In this document: positions 8,241 to 16,117 of the stretch, one piece after another
Layout: each line of letters opens with the position of its first letter
Numbering within the stretch: position 1 is the stretch's first letter
Assembly: GCF_051912485.1 (NCBI RefSeq)
Contig: NZ_CP196822.1
Coordinates: 2,232,001-2,296,000, forward strand
Origin: Nitrobacter sp051912485
Lineage (GTDB): Bacteria > Pseudomonadota > Alphaproteobacteria > Rhizobiales > Xanthobacteraceae
Length of the DNA: 64,000 nt
Direction of reading: 5' to 3'
Position numbers and translations under genes: made by a program
Notes under the pieces: model-generated
Told to the model about the DNA's origin: nothing
The model's input: the letters and a program-made list of their open reading frames with translations, nothing else
Databases searched by the model: none

Positions 8241-9650
8241 ATGGCTTCGTCGTCACGCAGAACAAGGACACGCACGGAAACCGACAGCTTTGGCCCCATC
8301 GAAGTTCAAGCCGACCGCTACTGGGGAGCCCAGACCGAGCGCAGCCGGCAGAATTTCCGCATCGGCGACGGTCGTATGCCGATGCCACTCATCCGGGCGC
8401 TCGGCATCGTCAAACTCGCAGCGGCTCAGACCAATCGCGAGCTCGGCCTGCTCGACCAGCGGCGTGCAACCGCAATCATTCGCGCCGCGCGCGAAGTGAT
8501 CGACGGCAAGCTCGACGATCATTTCCCGCTGGTAGTCTGGCAAACCGGCTCCGGCACACAGACCAACATGAACCTCAACGAGGTGATCGCCAACCGCGCC
8601 AACGAACTGCTTGGCGGTGAACTCGGCACCAAGAAGCCCGTTCATCCCAACGACCACGTCAACATGAGCCAGTCGTCGAACGACTCGTTCCCGACAGCAA
8701 TGCACATCGCGGCCGCCCAGGGCATCGCATCGGACCTGGTTCCTGCTCTGACCGCTCTGCTCAAGGCTCTGCGCAAAAAGGAAAAGGCATTCGCTCACAT
8801 CGTCAAGATCGGCCGGACCCATACCCAGGACGCGACGCCGCTGACGCTCGGCCAGGAGTTCTCCGGCTATGCGGCGCAGGTCGAGAGCGGCCTCGCGCGG
8901 CTTCGCACCGTGATAAAGGACCTCTATCCGCTGGCGCAAGGCGGGACCGCCGTGGGGACCGGCCTGAACTCGAAGCCGAAATTTGCGAAACTGTTTGCGA
9001 AACACGCGGCGTCGCTTGCAAGACTGCCGTTCACGAGCGCTCCCAACAAATTCGAGGCATTGGCCTCCAACGACGCCTATGTTTTCGCTCATGGGGCGAT
9101 CAACGCGGTCGCAACGGGCCTGTTCAAGATCGCGAACGATATTCGTCTGCTGGGGTCCGGGCCGCGTTCGGGCCTCGGAGAGCTGGTCCTTCCCGAAAAC
9201 GAACCTGGATCGTCCATCATGCCGGGGAAGGTCAATCCGACCCAGTGTGAAGCGATGACCATGGTTTGTTGTCGGGTGTTCGGGAACCATACCACTGTGA
9301 CCGTCGCCGGCAGCCAGGGGCACTTCGAACTCAACGTTTACAAGCCGGTTCTGGCAGATTGTATGATCAATTCCATACTATTGCTCGCCGACGTCGTGCG
9401 GTCCTTCACCGAGCACTGCATCGATGGAATTCGCGCGGACGAGCAGCGGATTCGCGAACTGATGCAACGCTCGCTGATGCTGGTTACGGCGCTCGCGCCA
9501 AGGATCGGTTACGACAACGCCGCAAAGGTCGCCAAAGCCGCCCACGCCCGCGGAACGACGTTGAAGGAGGAGGCTCAGCGGCTCGGATTTGTCACGGCCG
9601 CGGAGTTCGACCGGCTGGTGCAGCCCGACAAAATGACGCGACCCGGATGA
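8241..9650 (+). CDS. fumC: class II fumarate hydratase FumC
   Basis: Iron-independent fumarase of 469 residues that interconverts fumarate and malate in the TCA cycle. Motifs are TDSFGPIEVQADRYWGAQT at the N-terminus, the substrate loop QTGSGTQTNMN, MSQSSNDSFPTAMH and the superfamily signature GSSIMPGKVNPTQ with its catalytic serine. The length agrees with FumC. It follows sspB by 90 bases on the same strand but has no obvious functional link to it. Confidence 0.97.
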   Translation: MASSSRRTRTRTETDSFGPIEVQADRYWGAQTERSRQNFRIGDGRMPMPLIRALGIVKLAAAQTNRELGLLDQRRATAIIRAAREVIDGKLDDHFPLVVWQTGSGTQTNMNLNEVIANRANELLGGELGTKKPVHPNDHVNMSQSSNDSFPTAMHIAAAQGIASDLVPALTALLKALRKKEKAFAHIVKIGRTHTQDATPLTLGQEFSGYAAQVESGLARLRTVIKDLYPLAQGGTAVGTGLNSKPKFAKLFAKHAASLARLPFTSAPNKFEALASNDAYVFAHGAINAVATGLFKIANDIRLLGSGPRSGLGELVLPENEPGSSIMPGKVNPTQCEAMTMVCCRVFGNHTTVTVAGSQGHFELNVYKPVLADCMINSILLLADVVRSFTEHCIDGIRADEQRIRELMQRSLMLVTALAPRIGYDNAAKVAKAAHARGTTLKEEAQRLGFVTAAEFDRLVQPDKMTRPG

Positions 9651-9732
9651 CCCTACCCGTCGGACCGGAGACGCCACCGGCGAGGCTGACATTCTAAAAA
9701 CCAGCGCCTCAGAAATAGTTATATTTCATATA

Positions 9733-9748
9733 GTCTAAGGATTTAGAC
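9733..9748. repeat. small perfect dyad in A/T-rich leader before DUF4169 gene
   Basis: GTCTAA-N4-TTAGAC is a perfect 6-4-6 inverted repeat inside an unusually A/T-rich stretch (about 9700-9765) of the 202-base gap between fumC and the DUF4169 gene. It could be an operator for the small downstream regulators. Nothing else in the gap is recognisable. Confidence 0.25.
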
Positions 9749-9852
9749 AATATTTTCTACCACTGTTGCGGTGCATCATGGTACAGCACTACTGATGACC
9801 GCTTTTGCAGGGCGGTACGCGTTCCCAACGTTTGAGATGGCGGAATTCGGTC

Positions 9853-10041
9853 ATGGGGGATGTGGTCAATTTAAACAAGCGCAGGAAGCGCGCCAAACGG
9901 GAGCGTATGGCGACGATTGCCGACGCCAATCGAGCACGCTTCGGCCGCCCTAAAGCGGAGCGCGATCTCATCGAACAGCGTGTGATGCGGGAGAAACGTC
10001 TGCTCGATCAGCACCGCATCGACGCCGAGGACGCATCATGA
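9853..10041 (+). CDS. DUF4169 family small basic protein
   Basis: A 62-residue, highly charged protein starting MGDVVNLNKRRKRAKRE and ending in an Ala/Glu helix. The N-terminal VVNLNKxRK pattern and helical Arg/Lys/Glu composition fit DUF4169, a small family found next to ribbon-helix-helix genes in Rhizobiales. An upstream in-frame ATG at 9805 adds non-conserved sequence and was rejected. Its stop overlaps the next start (ATGA). No function is known. Confidence 0.8.
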   Translation: MGDVVNLNKRRKRAKRERMATIADANRARFGRPKAERDLIEQRVMREKRLLDQHRIDAEDAS

Positions 10042-10292
10042 AATCGCCGGTGGTGAAACGATCGATCGTGGTGGCCGGCCACAAGACCAGCGTGAGCCTC
10101 GAGGAGGCTTTCTGGAACGGAATGAAAGAAATTTCGGGCCTGCGCGACATGACGCTGTCCGAACTGGTCGGCGAGATCGACAGCAACCGCCAACAGGGTA
10201 ACCTCTCCTCGGCTATCCGCCTTTTCGTCCTGGACTACTTTCGAAGCCGCGCGACGGCTTCAGGATCCGAAAACAGCCCCGGCGCCAGATAG
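10038..10292 (+). CDS. ribbon-helix-helix DNA-binding protein (copy 1)
   Basis: An 84-residue protein carrying the RHH pattern VKRSIVVAGHKTSVSLEEAFW, a central helix, and SNRQQGNLSSAIRLFVLDYFR. The family is annotated as a ribbon-helix-helix domain that dimerises to bind DNA. It is coupled to the DUF4169 gene by a four-base overlap. A diverged paralogue follows at 10613. The target is unknown; autoregulation of this small cluster is plausible but not shown. Confidence 0.85.
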   Translation: MKSPVVKRSIVVAGHKTSVSLEEAFWNGMKEISGLRDMTLSELVGEIDSNRQQGNLSSAIRLFVLDYFRSRATASGSENSPGAR

Positions 10293-10612
10293 CGGGCATC
10301 GAATCCTCTGCTGCGAATCCCATCCGCGAATCCTATCCGTATGTCTGCTCACGTCGACGTCATGATAGTGAGCAACACTTAGGTTGTTTCCCGAATACCG
10401 GTGCTCGGCCTCTTCAGCTATTATGTACCTGTACTTCGATGATCAGCCACCACGCCGATCAGAAGTGGCCCGCCGAAGGTGAACTGCATGCCTGCGGCGC
10501 GGTCCCCTGATGGTCTGCAGCATTCCTATCGCAGTTTAGACCGAACAAGCCGCCGGTGAGATGTCATCGTGCGCTGATGATGACGCTTGCCGGAAACCAG
10601 ATGGAGTCAATC
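10293..10612. other. intergenic gap between the two RHH paralogues
   Basis: 320 bases without a supported gene. No RNA gene, long repeat or convincing terminator was seen. The stretch immediately before 10613 contains GGAG six bases upstream of the ATG, which is the ribosome-binding site of the second RHH gene. Confidence 0.5.
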
Positions 10613-10933
10613 ATGCGAATCGACCAAAGCGGTGATGGCCGCGGCGAGCGCGAATATGCCGTCGTTAAACGATCGGTGGTCGTCGGCGGTCACAAGACCA
10701 GCGTGAGTCTCGAAGACGCGTTCTGGACAAGCCTGAAAGATATCGCGACGCGGCGGGGCATGACGCTTTCCACGCAAATCGCCTCGATCGATACCAATCG
10801 CAGGACCAGCAATCTGTCCTCTGCGATCCGTCTGTATGTACTCGAGCATTTTCGTACACGGGCGGCGAGCACCATGTTCATCGGCGAACGTCAGGCACCG
10901 TCGACGCGGCTCGTTCCGCTTGGTCCGGAATAG
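10613..10933 (+). CDS. ribbon-helix-helix DNA-binding protein (copy 2)
   Basis: A paralogue of the preceding RHH gene, 106 residues. It shares VKRSVVVGGHKTSVSLEDAFW, a threonine-rich middle and SIDTNRRTSNLSSAIRLYVLEHFR. It has a longer N-terminal leader and C-terminal tail. The ATG at 10613 was chosen over upstream ones because GGAG lies six bases before it. Two tandem RHH copies may form hetero- or homodimers with different targets; this is inference. Confidence 0.82.
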   Translation: MRIDQSGDGRGEREYAVVKRSVVVGGHKTSVSLEDAFWTSLKDIATRRGMTLSTQIASIDTNRRTSNLSSAIRLYVLEHFRTRAASTMFIGERQAPSTRLVPLGPE

Positions 10934-11012
10934 CAACATTCTCGGTTCTGAGGGATTCAGAATCCTCGCTCCGGGATTTTGTTGTCGAGCATTTTCTTTG
11001 CCCGAACTAAGT

Positions 11013-14000
11013 CTAGAGAGTGGGTCGCGCGGTCGACGCCGGCGGCCTCTGCACCAGCGGCTGGCGCCGCTGGACAGGCTTTGGAATCGGCGCAGGCCTT
11101 TTCTCGACCGGTGCCAGCAGGCGCGCAACCCAAGGCGGCGTTGGCGCATTGAACGCCTGCGGCGTGACCGCCGGACGCGACGGGATGGCCGGCCGGGATT
11201 TAGCACGAGACCGCCGCGGATCGCGTTTGGGGATTGGTGGATTTGCGACAGGCGCACCGTCCGTCGCCAATGGTTCAGCGGAAACGTCTGATAGCTCAGT
11301 TGGAAGCGATGCCATCGCCGGCGGCGGCATGACCATCCCAGGGCTCAAGCGAGGCCGCCGCGGATCACGCTTCGGCAGCGGCGCATTGGCGACAGGCGCG
11401 CCGTCCGTCACCAATGGTTCAGCGAAAACGGGTGACTGTTCAGTTGGAAGCGATACCGTCGCCGGTGGCGGCGCGGCAGGAGGCGGCGCAGGTGACGGGG
11501 CCATGCTTTGCTCGATCGAGTCGAGCCTGCGGGTTTCACGATCGATTGCCCTCACCGCAAGCCATGAGGACAGCGCGGCAACATCAATGTTGCGGTGGAT
11601 CGCGTCGGGCGGTCCAACCGCGAATATCTGAACTTCCGGACGATCTTTTGCAGACCCGGCCGACGTTGAAGCAAGGCCGGCACGGATATCGACCTGATCC
11701 GCCGCGATGTCATAACCGCCGGAGACGATGGCCTGCGCGCCGTCGCCCTCTAGAGCCGTCGGGCTGACACGCAAGCGGCCATCCGTCACAGTAAATGGAA
11801 TTTGCGCCGATGCGACCGCAAACGGATTCGTGGACAGAGACTGCTCCACGATCTGCTGCAATTTGTCGTCGCCGGATGCTCCGCCATCGCTCGCGTTGAT
11901 AGCAGCGTCGAACATGTGCGGATCAAGTCCTGGAATGCGCGCATGCTCGAGGGTGACCAGACCGTTGCCGGACAACGCTCCAGCCAGCGCGGACGCGCTG
12001 CGACCCTGGCTCGCAAATGTCATCTGCGCTGAGGCGCGGCCAGCAGGCATTGCCAGCGCACCGTAATGCAACGCTGGACCGTCGACGTTAGTGAGTTGAA
12101 CCTCGGCCTTCAAGGCAACACCGTCGGCGGCTTGCTGTATGTCGAGGCGAGCCGTGGCATCGCCATCTCCGATTTTCCCTTTCATCGCATCGAACGTCAC
12201 CGAATGGCCGTCAGCTTTGACAATGCCGCTGAAGGGTCGCAATTCAATGCCTCCCGGCAGCACGCCGCGCAGCGTCTCGAATGCAAGTTGACCGCGCCAA
12301 CCTTGCGGCAAGCCGGCAGCCAGTGGCTCCGCCGTATCATGTCCCGCGGCGCCGACGACAAGGCCAAACGCCGATGCGAGATCGAGCGTGTCCATTCCGA
12401 TTTCGCCGTCTACGACGTTTTCGTTACCCAGATTCACCGCAACTCGCCCGCGCATGCGAGCACCCGCTGCCGTGCTATCGAGATCGTTGAAGATCAGCTT
12501 GCTGCCGGCCAATGTGACATGCGACGACAGGCTAATGTTTCGGGCACGGGAATCGGATGGCTTGAGATCCAGCAGCGGCCCGAGATCGACGCGGCGCACT
12601 GCGAGATTAAGGTCAGCCTTCCGATCCGATGACCATGGCTCCACGGTCCCTTTGACTTCGGCATCCAGATCGGTTCCCGACATCTTCGCGTTCAACCGGA
12701 TCGGAGCATGCCATGCTCCCGTCGCCGTGCCCTTCAGCACGGACCGGTCGCCAACCGCGATCACGCGATCGAGACCCAGGAAAGCCGGCAAGGCCCCGCC
12801 CCGCTCCGCCGTCAGCTTCATCCGGAGCGTCACTTCACTCTGCGCCAATTCATCAAGATCGCCTGTGCGCACGGCCGCGAGCGAAGGTGCCGCAACCAGT
12901 GACAGCGAACCTTTCAGTTGCGGCAGATCGACATTGAGCTTCGCGCTGGCATCGGCCTTGTTCTCGTCGGCTGGGTTTTTATCGACGTTGAGCGTGAGGT
13001 GGAGTTGCGCAGCTCCCGCGGCCGCAGGTATTGCATCGAAGCGCGCCGCGATGGTCGGCGCGACGGGAGCAATCAAGCCCGTCATCTGCGCAACCGACGC
13101 CGATGTCGCATTCAACGATAGCTGCCCGGTTGCATTCATGCGGTCGAAAGTACCGGAGCCCTCCATCGTAAGGCCGCCGGGCGAGCCAATTTTCAATTGC
13201 TCGAGCGAGATTGCCGTTGGGCCATAGCTCAATTTGGCGGTGAACAGACGCAACTCCTGCCCTGCCGACCTCGCACTATCGACATTCAGCGACAACCGTC
13301 CCTCGTCCGGCCAACCGCCTTGCGGCCCTGCGATCGCGCGGACCAGACCAGCCGCGGCGTCGAGATCGAGACGGTCCGCTCTGAGTTCGGCATCGGTTCG
13401 CGTGCCCTTCCCTTCCGTCAGACTGATAAACGCCAGCCGTCCCTCGACGTTGCTGCCCTCGATATCGGCCTTGAGCTGGTCAAAGGCGATCTCGCTTGAA
13501 TCCACGGTCAAATTGCCACGCAGACGCAATGGCTTTTGGATTTGATGGATGATTTCGCTGCGACCTTGCAGCCAGGCAACGAACGTATCCGGATCGAGCG
13601 ATTCAATATCGAGAGCACCGTCGAAATGCGAAGATGGCCCGGGTTGTGCAATCTGACCGTTAACAGCCACGCGCGTTGCGCCGGGGGCCTGAAATTCCAA
13701 CCGACTGATTGCCCATGATGCGGCATCGCTGCGTAAGTCAGTACCGAAATTTTGTATCGGGCGGCCACCCAGCGTAATCTGATCCACGCTGATCCCGAGT
13801 TCGACAGCAAGCCACGATTGCGGAATTTTCGTTAGATAGTTTTGCAATGCCGGCAATGCCTTTGCGGGCGCATCCCGATCCTTGCCAAGCAGGTGGTCTG
13901 CATCGAGCTGACGTGCGAACAACTCGGCATGAATCCGGGGCGACGCGCCGAAACGAACATCGCCAACGCCTGCGAGCCTCAGCGCAGCATCGCCAGCACC

Positions 14001-14840
14001 ATAGCTCGCTTCGACCTGCTCCAGCCGCGCACCGTTCGGATCGGCCTTGATCCTGGTCGACACACGCCATGGTCTTTGAGACGGGTCACTCGAAAAATTC
14101 TTGCCGGCGGATTCTGCAGCGCCAGCCAACGTCAGCGCACCATCGAAATGCGGTGCGCGCGCATCGAATGATAAAATCCCATCGAGGTCGATGGATGCCG
14201 CACGCATTCCGGGATCGATCGCAAGATGAATGCGGCTAGCATCGCCGTCGCCAGCCCGTCCGGACGATATCCGGAACGGATAGCGCGTTCCTGACAGCAC
14301 GAAATTGCCGTCGCCGCGAATGGACGCTCCCGACGACCGCAGGTCGCCACTGAAAGCGATGTCATTCAATTCCAGGGTGCTGCGGCTTGCCGCATCATGA
14401 AGCGCTACGCGGCCCGTGAGGTTCAGCCTGTCAATGGAAAACGGAGCGGAATCGAGCGACCGCGACGACAGCGGCCAATCAATCCGCCCGCCGGAATCCA
14501 GGCCGAGGTCCAGCGCGACGCCGTTGATCGTCAATTCGGTCGCGCGCCATTCTCCGCGCATCAACGAGCCCAGGCTGAATTCGACCGCGAGGTTGTCGAC
14601 ACGCACCTTGCCGGGATCGTTCGGCCCTCCGACAACCACCGACCGAAGCTTCAATGACGGCGACGGCAGCAGCCGGGCGTCAAGCCCGCCGTCAACCCGC
14701 ACTGGCGCGCCGATCACGCGCGCCGCTTCCGCCTCGAACTGGGGTCGAAAGCGGTTCCAGTCGATAAAATACGGCCCGATCAGCGCGGCGATGAGCGCGA
14801 CAATGAATGTGATCGCCAGGCCGAGCAGCGTGGTCTGCAC
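11013..14840 (-). CDS. AsmA-family outer-membrane-assembly-related protein (1275 aa)
   Basis: A very large protein with one N-terminal transmembrane helix (LLGLAITFIVALIAALIGPYFIDW). The AsmA N-terminal signature follows (FRPQFEAEAARVIGAPVRVDGGLDARLLPSPSLKLRSV). A long repetitive beta-rich region (~residues 60-1080) and a Pro/Ala-rich low-complexity tail complete it. AsmA-like proteins span the periplasm and are implicated in phospholipid transport and outer-membrane homeostasis. The C-terminal ~190 residues contain a repeated AxPLPKRDPRRPR / PPIPKRDPRRSR unit, so an internal duplication is visible. Confidence 0.9.
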   Translation of the reverse strand: MQTTLLGLAITFIVALIAALIGPYFIDWNRFRPQFEAEAARVIGAPVRVDGGLDARLLPSPSLKLRSVVVGGPNDPGKVRVDNLAVEFSLGSLMRGEWRATELTINGVALDLGLDSGGRIDWPLSSRSLDSAPFSIDRLNLTGRVALHDAASRSTLELNDIAFSGDLRSSGASIRGDGNFVLSGTRYPFRISSGRAGDGDASRIHLAIDPGMRAASIDLDGILSFDARAPHFDGALTLAGAAESAGKNFSSDPSQRPWRVSTRIKADPNGARLEQVEASYGAGDAALRLAGVGDVRFGASPRIHAELFARQLDADHLLGKDRDAPAKALPALQNYLTKIPQSWLAVELGISVDQITLGGRPIQNFGTDLRSDAASWAISRLEFQAPGATRVAVNGQIAQPGPSSHFDGALDIESLDPDTFVAWLQGRSEIIHQIQKPLRLRGNLTVDSSEIAFDQLKADIEGSNVEGRLAFISLTEGKGTRTDAELRADRLDLDAAAGLVRAIAGPQGGWPDEGRLSLNVDSARSAGQELRLFTAKLSYGPTAISLEQLKIGSPGGLTMEGSGTFDRMNATGQLSLNATSASVAQMTGLIAPVAPTIAARFDAIPAAAGAAQLHLTLNVDKNPADENKADASAKLNVDLPQLKGSLSLVAAPSLAAVRTGDLDELAQSEVTLRMKLTAERGGALPAFLGLDRVIAVGDRSVLKGTATGAWHAPIRLNAKMSGTDLDAEVKGTVEPWSSDRKADLNLAVRRVDLGPLLDLKPSDSRARNISLSSHVTLAGSKLIFNDLDSTAAGARMRGRVAVNLGNENVVDGEIGMDTLDLASAFGLVVGAAGHDTAEPLAAGLPQGWRGQLAFETLRGVLPGGIELRPFSGIVKADGHSVTFDAMKGKIGDGDATARLDIQQAADGVALKAEVQLTNVDGPALHYGALAMPAGRASAQMTFASQGRSASALAGALSGNGLVTLEHARIPGLDPHMFDAAINASDGGASGDDKLQQIVEQSLSTNPFAVASAQIPFTVTDGRLRVSPTALEGDGAQAIVSGGYDIAADQVDIRAGLASTSAGSAKDRPEVQIFAVGPPDAIHRNIDVAALSSWLAVRAIDRETRRLDSIEQSMAPSPAPPPAAPPPATVSLPTEQSPVFAEPLVTDGAPVANAPLPKRDPRRPRLSPGMVMPPPAMASLPTELSDVSAEPLATDGAPVANPPIPKRDPRRSRAKSRPAIPSRPAVTPQAFNAPTPPWVARLLAPVEKRPAPIPKPVQRRQPLVQRPPASTARPTL

Positions 14841-15131
14841 GGTGTCTCCCCTTGAACCGTTCCGGCAAAATCGAAATCCGCTTCAGTATGGCTCTCCGGA
14901 CATCGTGCCTGAGCCTAAGACTGCCGTATCGATCCCAAGCCTGCAAGACCGCACCAAATGAGCCGATGCAACATAATATCGCCAACTGTGGCGAAGTCGC
15001 AGCGACGATCGGCATCGTTTCCCGCGGCCGAAGGGACTCCGGCATCACGCCAATGGCAGTTCCTCGGATAAGAAGACCGAAGCAAAACATGTATAGTCAA
15101 TCAAGAGAAGCCGACAAATGCAGGACAGAGA

Positions 15132-15647
15132 ATGAAGGGTACGTTCTCCACCGACGCGGACCATACGCCCGAGCCCTTTCAGTGTTCGGTCATGCGGATC
15201 GAACCGCAGTGGATCGACTACAACGGCCATCTCAACATGGCCTACTACAACGTCCTGTTCGACCGGGCGACCGACGAGTTTTGGCTCAAGCTTGGAATCG
15301 GGCCCGACTACGTGAAAACGCGCAACGGCTCGACGTTCACCGCCGAGTGTCATCTGCGCTACTTGCGGGAAATTCATCTGGACGACCCGGTGCGGGTGTC
15401 CATTCTGCTGATCGCCGCAGACGAAAAGCGTCTGCACACCTTCGAGGAGTTGCGGCACGCCACTGAAGGATGGCTATCGGCAACGTCCGAAAACATGACC
15501 GTTCACGTCAATATGGCCGCTCGCAAAGTAGCGCCTTTCCCGCCCGATATTCGTGCGCGCATTCAGGCCGTCGCAGAAGCCCATAGCGCGGTGGCGCGTC
15601 CCGAGGGCATCGGTCGGCAAATCGCGATGCCCTCGAAGTCCCGTTAA
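15132..15647 (+). CDS. hotdog-fold thioesterase family protein
   Basis: 171 residues with the 4HBT-like signature: WIDYNGHLNMAYYNVLFDRATDEF near residues 28-51, where the DxxGHxN element supplies catalytic residues. This is followed by beta-strand-rich segments. It most resembles the thioesterase family that hydrolyses short acyl-CoA esters (betainyl-CoA/4-hydroxybenzoyl-CoA type). Substrate cannot be told from sequence. It stands alone after a 290-base gap that holds no recognisable gene. Confidence 0.78.
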   Translation: MKGTFSTDADHTPEPFQCSVMRIEPQWIDYNGHLNMAYYNVLFDRATDEFWLKLGIGPDYVKTRNGSTFTAECHLRYLREIHLDDPVRVSILLIAADEKRLHTFEELRHATEGWLSATSENMTVHVNMAARKVAPFPPDIRARIQAVAEAHSAVARPEGIGRQIAMPSKSR

Positions 15648-15659
15648 CCGGCGTCCCTG

Positions 15660-15836
15660 CTATACACCGGGGCGACGGCCCCGCATCAGTCCGACCACCG
15701 CCGAAACCACAAACAGTATCAGCGCGATGAAAAAGATGATTTTGGCGATTTCGATGGAGGCACCTGCGATGCCTCCGAAGCCCAGAATACCGGCAATCAG
15801 CGCGATAACCAGAAATGTCACGACCCAGCTCAGCAT
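15660..15836 (-). CDS. DUF1328 (UPF0391) small membrane protein
   Basis: 58 residues, almost wholly hydrophobic: MLSWVVTFLVIALIAGILGFGGIAG, a short polar break, then a second helix and a RGRRPGV tail. This is the pattern of DUF1328/UPF0391 proteins, often stress-induced. GGAG lies about seven bases before the ATG. It is convergent with the thioesterase, with 12 bases between stops. Function is unknown. Confidence 0.88.
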   Translation of the reverse strand: MLSWVVTFLVIALIAGILGFGGIAGASIEIAKIIFFIALILFVVSAVVGLMRGRRPGV

Positions 15837-16117
15837 GACTGATCTCCATTCTCTCTGCGCGCCCCTCTCGCGCGTGGACTGAGAAAACAATCCATCCGTG
15901 GAACAAAGGTTCCTCGCTGCCGGAAAGCGAAAAATCCCCGAAAAACGCCCGGTTTTACGGAACAAAATTGCGATCATCCGCCAGGAATTGCGTGTGCGCT
16001 CGGGGGACGGGAAAACTGATGCTAAACGCGTCGGTGCCCCTATATATCCTCCCAATCCTGCTAAGAAGGCTCCCCTTCGCGGCCCCGCAGTGTCATCGTG
16101 GGGAGAAGACGATTCGC

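Noticed and set aside
8253..9323. 356-codon minus-strand frame opposite fumC
   Set aside because: Antisense shadow; fumC signatures are complete on the plus strand.
12388..13227. 279-codon plus-strand frame opposite the AsmA-like gene
   Set aside because: Serine/Arg-rich antisense shadow in GC-rich DNA; the minus strand carries the coherent 1275-residue protein.
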